This document shows, piece by piece, positions 14,284 through 19,964 of a stretch of DNA of 19,964 nt; the stretch's first letter is position 1, and each line of letters begins with the position of its first letter. The translations under genes were made by a program, and so were the position numbers. Origin of the DNA: an uncultured Lachnospiraceae bacterium (GTDB lineage Bacteria; Bacillota_A; Clostridia; Lachnospirales; Lachnospiraceae); the NCBI GenBank assembly GCA_902780985.1, contig CACZHN010000017.1:1-19964 (forward strand), given 5' to 3'. Below the pieces are notes generated by a model. That model did not search any database. It was not told where the DNA came from and worked only from the letters and a program-made list of their open reading frames with translations.

Positions 14284-15936
14284 ATGAGAAAAAAATTAAT
14301 TGTCATGTTAACCGCAGGCCTTATATTATCACAGCTTGCAGGTTGTGGTAAGGAAGCTGCAACTACAGAAGTTACTGAGGTAGTAACAACAGAAGCCGCT
14401 ACTGAAGCAGCAACCGAAGCAGCATCAGAAACTGATTCCGAAGAAATCTCTTCTGAAGAAAAAGCTGCTGAATGTGCATATCTCATTGATTCCATCTATG
14501 TTCAGGAGTGGAGTCCTGCTACAGAAGATCTTTGCAAGAAAGCAAAAGAGAGCTGGGATGCACTTACTGATGAAGAGAAGGAAATGGTAGAAGGCGAAAA
14601 TGCCGATCCTGATTACTTCGGCAGAGATACAGGCGATGCTTCAAAGGATGATCCGAGAAACGCTGATGGAATAGGTGAAAATGAAATCCTTGTTGTAAGC
14701 TTCGGTACATCATTTAACGATAGCCGTGCACAGGATATCGGTGGTGTTGAAGCTGCTATCGAAAAGGCATATCCTGACTGGTCTGTAAGACGAGCATTTA
14801 CTGCTCAGATCATAATCAATCATATTCTTTCAAGAGATGCAGAGAATATCGATAATGTTAAGCAGGCTCTTGATCGTGCGGTCGATAACGGTGTAAAGAA
14901 CCTGGTAGTTCAGCCGACACATCTTATGCATGGTGCCGAATATGATGAACTTACTGAAACACTTGCCGAATATGAAGGTAAATTTGAAAGTGTAACAGTT
15001 GCAGAACCTCTTCTTGGTGAAGTTGGTGAAGATGCCACAGTTATCAATGAAGATAAGAAGACTGTTGCTGAAGCACTTGTTGCGGAAGCAGTAAAGAGTG
15101 CAGGTTTTGATTCTCTCGATGCTGCCGATGCCGATGGCGTTGCATTTGTATTCATGGGTCACGGAACAGCACATACTGCAAAGGTTAGTTATTTACAGAT
15201 GGCTACTCAGATGGGTGAGCTTGGCTATAAGAACGTTTTCGTAGGTACCGTTGAAGGTGAGCCGGAAGAAACAGCATGTGAGAACATTATCGAAGATGTA
15301 AAAGCCGCAGGATATAAAAAGGTTATCCTTCGTCCGTTAATGGTTGTTGCCGGTGATCATGCTAACAATGATATGGCAGGTGACGATGAGGATTCATGGA
15401 AGAGCATGTTTGAAGCTGCCAACGCTTTTGATTCAATAGATTGCCAGATTGAAGGTCTCGGAAGAATCGAGGCAGTACAGAATCTCTATGTTGCACACGT
15501 TGAAGCTGCTATAAATGATGCAGGAATCGAAGTTGCATCTAACAGTGAAAAGAAAGAAGCAGCAAGTGAAGAACTTGCTGACGGCGAGTATGATGTATAT
15601 TTCAATACAGACAGTTCAATGTTTAAGGTAAATGAAGCCTGCGAAGGAAAGGGCAAGCTTACAGTTAAAGACGGAGAAATGATGCTTCATATCAGTCTTA
15701 TTTCTCAGAAAATTGTAAATCTTTACCCGGGACTTGCAGCTGATGCAGAAAAGGACGGAGCAGTATTACTTCAGCCGACAACAGATACAGTTACATATTC
15801 CGACGGAACAACAGAAGAAGTTTACGGATTTGACGTTCCTGTACCATACCTTGACAAAGAGTTCGATCTTGCACTTATCGGAACAAAGGGTACCTGGTAC
15901 GATCACAAGGTATCTGTATCATTAGTATCTGAATAA
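14284..15936 (+). CDS. cbiK: Exported CbiK-type cobaltochelatase lipoprotein with NEAT-like C-terminal domain
   Basis: This is a 550-residue protein. Residues 1-21 form a lipoprotein signal ending LAGC, followed by a Thr/Glu/Ala linker to about 57. Residues 60-110 resemble a small surface-protein helical segment (WDALTDEEKEMV). Residues about 133-417 form a CbiK anaerobic cobaltochelatase: VVSFGTSFNDSR (137-148), PTHLMHG with His213, FMGHGTAH with His293, and the CbiK-specific VVAGDHANNDMAGDD around His359. Residues about 432-550 form a beta-rich NEAT-like domain with DGEYDVYFNTDSSMFKVNEA and GFDVPVPYLDKEFDLALIG, comparable to the N-terminal domain of the next gene. CbiK inserts Co2+ into sirohydrochlorin and normally works in the cytoplasm, so the lipid anchor is unusual. 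GGGAGG precedes the ATG. Expression is under the B12 riboswitch. Confidence 0.92.
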   Translation: MRKKLIVMLTAGLILSQLAGCGKEAATTEVTEVVTTEAATEAATEAASETDSEEISSEEKAAECAYLIDSIYVQEWSPATEDLCKKAKESWDALTDEEKEMVEGENADPDYFGRDTGDASKDDPRNADGIGENEILVVSFGTSFNDSRAQDIGGVEAAIEKAYPDWSVRRAFTAQIIINHILSRDAENIDNVKQALDRAVDNGVKNLVVQPTHLMHGAEYDELTETLAEYEGKFESVTVAEPLLGEVGEDATVINEDKKTVAEALVAEAVKSAGFDSLDAADADGVAFVFMGHGTAHTAKVSYLQMATQMGELGYKNVFVGTVEGEPEETACENIIEDVKAAGYKKVILRPLMVVAGDHANNDMAGDDEDSWKSMFEAANAFDSIDCQIEGLGRIEAVQNLYVAHVEAAINDAGIEVASNSEKKEAASEELADGEYDVYFNTDSSMFKVNEACEGKGKLTVKDGEMMLHISLISQKIVNLYPGLAADAEKDGAVLLQPTTDTVTYSDGTTEEVYGFDVPVPYLDKEFDLALIGTKGTWYDHKVSVSLVSE

Positions 15937-15947
15937 TAGGCAATAAT

Positions 15948-17504
15948 ATGAGGATAAAAAGAAAACTAAAATTAAATATAATTCTGGTTTTGCTTTTTAC
16001 TTGCATGATATTTACGGTCTCCTGCAGTAAGCAGGAGACTGCTTCTTCCGAAACTCCGGAATCAAAGACAATATACTACGCCATATCCTTTGAAGGCGGT
16101 TCGGGAAAGGCTTATATCGAGTCGCCGGTGGAAGTGACGATAGACGGTTCGGATATAACGGCATGTTTTATCTGGAGCAGTAAGAAATATGATTACATGA
16201 TCGTAGATGAAGTTCGCTACGATAACGAAAATGCGGGCGGTCCTTCTACATTTCATGTAAAGGTTAATAGTCTGGATGAACCTCTCAAAGTTATCGGCGA
16301 TACCACCGCCATGAGTAAGCCTCATGAGATAGAATATGTTATCACCTGGTTAGAAGAGATACCCGAAAACGAGATCTGTTCTCAGGGAAATGCGAGTGTA
16401 TCTTCTAACGAGGGAGATAAGATTGATAAGGCCTCCGGATTTGATAGTATAGAAATACAGGATGAGGAGCCTATAGGTGAAGAGGAGCTTTCCTATGCGG
16501 AAGGTTTCCGTATCATAGACTATAAGGATTTTAAACTGGTTCAGATAAAGAATTCAGGAAATTATATAGTGCTTGATGCAGGAGCTGCGGAACCTGCGAT
16601 TAAATCAGGCGAAGCTGTTATACTCAGAAAACCTTTAGACAAAACCTATCTTGTTTCGACTTCTGTTATGGATTTTATCCTGCAATTGGATACAATGGAT
16701 AATATAAGGCTTTCCGGAACCGAATCCGATGAATGGTACATTTCCGAGGCATCTGACGCCATGGAAAGAGGAGATATCCTTTATGCCGGCAAATACCGTG
16801 CGCCGGATTATGAGCTTATCCTTTCGGAAAATTGTAACCTGGCTATAGAGAATACCATGATATATCATAATCCGGAAGTTAAGGAAAAGCTTGAAGACCT
16901 TGGTATTCCTGTTCTGATAGAGACGTCCAGTTACGAAAGCCACCCTCTGGGAAGACTGGAATGGATAAAACTCTACGGAGTTCTTTATGATAAAGAAGAA
17001 GAGGCGAAGACTTATTACGATAAACAGCTGGCGGCTGTAGAACCAATCATGACTAAGAGTAAGACTGATTTAAAGGTCGCATTCTTTTATGTAACAGCCG
17101 GCGGTACAATAAATGTAAGAGTTCCGGGAGATTATATCTCTGAGATGATAGAGCTTTCCGGCGGAAATTACATTTTCCCGGGTGATGCTGTATCTGCCGA
17201 TTCGGACAACGAAAACATGAAGTCATCAGTCAATGTTCAGACAGAAGACTTTTATGCAGCAGCTAAGGATGCGGATATCATAATATATAACAGCACCATC
17301 GGCGGAGAGCTTAAATCCCTTGATGATTTTACGGCGAAGAATGAACTCTTCAAAGATTTTAAAGCTGTAAAGGAAGGAAATGTCTATTGTACAGAGGCTG
17401 ATTTCTTCCAGAAAACTACCGGAATGGGTGAATTCATGGATGATCTGAACACTGTATTTACAGGTGAAGACGGTCCGCTCACCTATCTTAATAAGTTAAA
17501 TTAA
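15948..17504 (+). CDS. ABC substrate-binding lipoprotein, BtuF-like, with N-terminal NEAT-like domain
   Basis: A 518-residue lipoprotein; the signal peptide ends TVSC with Cys26, a slightly atypical lipobox. Residues about 41-134 are a NEAT-like, iron-transport-associated domain: IYYAISFEGGSGKAYIESP, IWSSKKYDYMIVDEVRY (75-91), STFHVKV and DTTAMSKPHEIEY (118-130). An acidic linker follows (about 140-180). Residues about 186-518 are a class III periplasmic-binding-type domain (BtuF/FecB fold), with IENTMIYHNPEVKEKLEDLGI and HPLGRLEWI (332-340). With the permease and ATPase downstream it forms a transporter for a corrinoid, heme or other tetrapyrrole; the riboswitch favours a corrinoid. The two-domain layout suggests capture by the NEAT-like domain and hand-over to the binding domain. 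The ribosome binding site is weak and the start follows the chelatase by 11 nt. Confidence 0.9.
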   Translation: MRIKRKLKLNIILVLLFTCMIFTVSCSKQETASSETPESKTIYYAISFEGGSGKAYIESPVEVTIDGSDITACFIWSSKKYDYMIVDEVRYDNENAGGPSTFHVKVNSLDEPLKVIGDTTAMSKPHEIEYVITWLEEIPENEICSQGNASVSSNEGDKIDKASGFDSIEIQDEEPIGEEELSYAEGFRIIDYKDFKLVQIKNSGNYIVLDAGAAEPAIKSGEAVILRKPLDKTYLVSTSVMDFILQLDTMDNIRLSGTESDEWYISEASDAMERGDILYAGKYRAPDYELILSENCNLAIENTMIYHNPEVKEKLEDLGIPVLIETSSYESHPLGRLEWIKLYGVLYDKEEEAKTYYDKQLAAVEPIMTKSKTDLKVAFFYVTAGGTINVRVPGDYISEMIELSGGNYIFPGDAVSADSDNENMKSSVNVQTEDFYAAAKDADIIIYNSTIGGELKSLDDFTAKNELFKDFKAVKEGNVYCTEADFFQKTTGMGEFMDDLNTVFTGEDGPLTYLNKLN

Positions 17505-17513
17505 CGAATAATT

Positions 17514-18527
17514 ATGAATAAGAAAAGAGTACTGATTTCATTTGGAATAATAACGATTTTACTTCTTTTGCTTGTGGTTCTTAACCTTTGCACGGGAAGT
17601 GTTGTTATTTCGCCCAAAGATATTTTCGGTACTCTTTTTTCAGGTGACAAGGAAGCGCTGAACTACGTGGTTTTATGGGAAATCCGAATTCCGAGGATCC
17701 TTGCTGCAATAATTCTGGGCGGAGCTCTGGGACTTTCCGGTTATCTGCTTCAGACATTCTTTTCCAATCCGATAGTCGGTCCCTTTGTACTGGGTATCTC
17801 CTCGGGAGCGAAGCTTTCTGTTGCTGTATTTCTGATCTTTCTTCTTTCAAACGGAGTTCATATTTCAAGCCTTGGTATGATTCTCTCTGCATTTCTGGGG
17901 GCTCTGATAGCCATGAGCTTTGTACTTCTGATTTCTCTTAAGGTTAAGAATCCAAGTATACTGGTTGTCTGCGGTATTCTTATCGGATATATATGTTCGG
18001 CAATTACAGATTTCGTAGTAACATTTGCGGATGATTCCAATATCGTAAATCTTCATAACTGGTCCATGGGCAGTTTTTCGGGAGTAAATGCCAAAGACGT
18101 AAAGATTATGCTGGCAGTGGTTCTTGTATGTACGATAGTGGTTTTCTTCCTGTCAAAGCCGATAGGAGCATATCGACTGGGTGAAGCATATGCCGCAAAT
18201 ATGGGCGTAAATGTAAAGGCACTTCGTATAGCTCTGATACTTTCATCAAGTCTTCTTGCCGCAACTGTTACGGCATTTGCAGGACCGATATCATTTGTGG
18301 GAATAGCTATTCCTCATCTGGTTAAATCCCTTAGTAAGACATCATCTCCGTATGTGATGATCCCGGCTTGCTTCCTTGGAGGATCGGTGATAACTCTTTT
18401 CTGCGACGGAATAGCAAGAACGGTATTTGCTCCGACTGAGGTGAGTATAAGTTCGGTGACGGCATTTTTACTTGTTCCTGTCGTCATCGTAATGATGTTA
18501 AAAAGAAAGAAGACAGGCGAGGTGTGA
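17514..18527 (+). CDS. ABC transporter permease, BtuC/FecCD family
   Basis: A 337-residue protein with about ten membrane segments, the usual size for FecCD/BtuC permeases. Diagnostic segments are [20 protein letters not shown] (58-77) leading to [15 protein letters not shown] (85-99), and [17 protein letters not shown] (257-273), which contains the coupling loop that contacts the ATPase. It works as a homodimer or with a partner permease. The substrate class (corrinoid, heme, siderophore) is not readable from the permease alone; the B12 riboswitch and CobQ indicate a corrinoid. It follows the binding protein by 9 nt and is followed by the ATPase gene after 2 nt, so the three are one transport operon. 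Confidence 0.95.
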   Translation: MNKKRVLISFGIITILLLLLVVLNLCTGSVVISPKDIFGTLFSGDKEALNYVVLWEIRIPRILAAIILGGALGLSGYLLQTFFSNPIVGPFVLGISSGAKLSVAVFLIFLLSNGVHISSLGMILSAFLGALIAMSFVLLISLKVKNPSILVVCGILIGYICSAITDFVVTFADDSNIVNLHNWSMGSFSGVNAKDVKIMLAVVLVCTIVVFFLSKPIGAYRLGEAYAANMGVNVKALRIALILSSSLLAATVTAFAGPISFVGIAIPHLVKSLSKTSSPYVMIPACFLGGSVITLFCDGIARTVFAPTEVSISSVTAFLLVPVVIVMMLKRKKTGEV

Positions 18528-18529
18528 TT

Positions 18530-19964
18530 ATGGGTATACTTAAAAGTGAAAACCTGGCCATAGGATACAGTAAAAAACTGATCGATGATATCCGCCTTAA
18601 TGTTAAGCCCGGAGAAGTAATGACACTGATAGGTCCCAACGGAAGCGGCAAATCCACTTTGTTAAAAACGCTGACAGGACAGCTTTCTCCTAAGGGCGGA
18701 GTGATATATATCGGTGATAAAGGCCTTGATGACTTATCTGTTAAGGATATAGCAAGAAAAATGTCTATGGTCATGACGGAAAGGATCAGACCTGAACTCA
18801 TGACCTGCCGTGAGATAGTCGAAGCAGGACGATATCCTTATACAGGTTATATGGGAATCCTTTCGGAAACGGATAAAAAGGCTGTTAACGAAGCCATGAA
18901 TCTGACCAATACAGAGGAACTTGCAGATATAGATTTTACGACCTTAAGCGACGGACAAAGACAGAGAGTCCTTCTGGCTAAGGCAATCTGCCAGGAGCCG
19001 GAAATACTGATATTAGATGAGCCGACCTCATATCTGGATATAAGATATAAAGTTGAAATACTTAAGCAGATTAAGGCATTTGCAAAACAGAGTAATGTGG
19101 CTGTTATCATGTCCATTCATGAACTTGAGATAGCCATGCGCATTTCCGATACCGTCGTTGCTCTGGGAGACGGGCAGGTTCTCGGAATCGGAACTCCCGA
19201 AGAGATATTTAAAGAAAACTTTATAAGAAGACTTTACGGAATCGAAGGACAGGATATCTCCGAACTGGGATTCTCCCCTTGGTTCACAACGGAAGTTATC
19301 GAAGCAGCACCCCCCAAAGAGTCTTCACCTAAAGTTATTATGGTTCAGGGAACCATGTCAAATGCAGGTAAGACTTTAATTGCTGCGGGACTATGCAGAA
19401 TATTTGCAAATGACGGCTACAGAGTAGCTCCGTTTAAGTCTCAGAATATGGCATTGAATTCCTATGTAACCGAAACCGGTGAAGAAATGGGAAGAGCGCA
19501 GGTTATGCAGGCTGAATGCTGCAGAGTTCTTCCTAAGGTCTGGATGAATCCGATTCTTCTGAAGCCAACAAGCAAATCGGGTTCTCAGGTTATAATCCGT
19601 GGAAAATCCATCGGAAATATGAGTGCCAGAGAATACTTCGGACGAAAGAAGGATTTTCTTCCTGATATAAAAGAAGCCTTTGATCACCTTGCTGAAGAAG
19701 CTGATATTATAGTTGTTGAGGGTGCAGGTTCTCCGGTTGAAATGAACCTCAAAAAAGATGACATCGTAAACATGGGTGTGGCAGAACTTTTGGATGCATC
19801 CGTAATACTGGTGGGCGATATAGACAGAGGCGGAATATTCGCCCAGATTATAGGAACCCTGGATCTTCTGGAACCTTCTGAAAGAGCCAGAGTAAAAGGT
19901 GTTGTTGTAAATAAATTCCGCGGCGACAAAACTCTTTTTGATGACGGAGTAAAGATCCTGGAAG
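18530..19964 (+). CDS. ABC ATPase (BtuD/FecE type) fused in frame to cobyric acid synthase CobQ (3' truncated by window end)
   Basis: One frame runs from ATG 18530 to the window end without a stop (478 complete codons). Residues 1-262 are an ABC ATPase: Walker [10 protein letters not shown] (35-43), signature LSDGQ (139-143), Walker B ILILDE (159-164) and His197 of the H-loop. After a linker at about 250-268, residues 271 onward are the N-terminal part of CobQ, the glutamine-dependent amidase that turns adenosylcobyrinic acid a,c-diamide into adenosylcobyric acid. Its features are GTMSNAGKT (274-282), [57 protein letters not shown] and [11 protein letters not shown]. About 208 CobQ residues are visible, out of roughly 500 in the family. 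The ATPase would energise the upstream permease. A run of six C (19310-19315) at the linker raises the possibility of a sequence error. Confidence 0.88.
   Translation, partial: MGILKSENLAIGYSKKLIDDIRLNVKPGEVMTLIGPNGSGKSTLLKTLTGQLSPKGGVIYIGDKGLDDLSVKDIARKMSMVMTERIRPELMTCREIVEAGRYPYTGYMGILSETDKKAVNEAMNLTNTEELADIDFTTLSDGQRQRVLLAKAICQEPEILILDEPTSYLDIRYKVEILKQIKAFAKQSNVAVIMSIHELEIAMRISDTVVALGDGQVLGIGTPEEIFKENFIRRLYGIEGQDISELGFSPWFTTEVIEAAPPKESSPKVIMVQGTMSNAGKTLIAAGLCRIFANDGYRVAPFKSQNMALNSYVTETGEEMGRAQVMQAECCRVLPKVWMNPILLKPTSKSGSQVIIRGKSIGNMSAREYFGRKKDFLPDIKEAFDHLAEEADIIVVEGAGSPVEMNLKKDDIVNMGVAELLDASVILVGDIDRGGIFAQIIGTLDLLEPSERARVKGVVVNKFRGDKTLFDDGVKILE

Noticed and set aside
14244..14495. Minus-strand frame of Ser/Ala/Val repeats
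   Set aside because: It is the mirror of the Thr/Glu/Ala-rich linker of the chelatase lipoprotein, not a gene.

Overview
The window looks like chromosome of an anaerobic, low-to-moderate GC Firmicute, most likely a Lachnospiraceae member (Butyrivibrio/Roseburia type). The basis is the protein families, the Shine-Dalgarno usage and the Gram-positive style lipoproteins. All supported genes are on the + strand and tightly packed, often with 4-nt overlaps. I saw no rRNA, tRNA, CRISPR array, transposase or integrase.

Left part (1-7208): the 3' end of an acidic protein, a lipoprotein, a KptA/Tpt1 RNA 2'-phosphotransferase, a beta-lactamase-fold serine hydrolase, a DUF4272-like protein, a MerR regulator with a TipAS-type drug-binding domain beside a MATE exporter, a PlsC-like acyltransferase and a second small lipoprotein. 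A strong intrinsic terminator closes it at 7188-7208.

Middle part (7209-13888): a broken PHP-type histidinol phosphatase, then a MarR regulator overlapping it. Next comes a good promoter with a perfect 9-bp inverted repeat directly behind its -10 box, ahead of a UvrD/PcrA-like helicase. After these is a run of small genes: a 4-helix membrane protein, a possible coding remnant, a small membrane protein, a histidine phosphatase with an altered RHG motif, a small acidic protein, a YbaK/EbsC-type deacylase and a DUF3916-like protein.

Right part (13889-19964): a corrinoid operon. A promoter and a cobalamin (B12) riboswitch are followed by two intrinsic terminators and a possible antiterminator arm. 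Downstream lie an exported CbiK-type cobaltochelatase lipoprotein with a NEAT-like C-terminal domain, a substrate-binding lipoprotein with a NEAT-like N-terminal domain, a BtuC/FecCD permease, and a single open frame joining a BtuD-type ABC ATPase to cobyric acid synthase (CobQ). That last gene runs off the window. Together they suggest surface capture and possibly metal handling of a tetrapyrrole, import, and completion of corrinoid synthesis under B12 feedback. The two least ordinary features are the exported chelatase with the shared NEAT-like domain and the ATPase-CobQ fusion.
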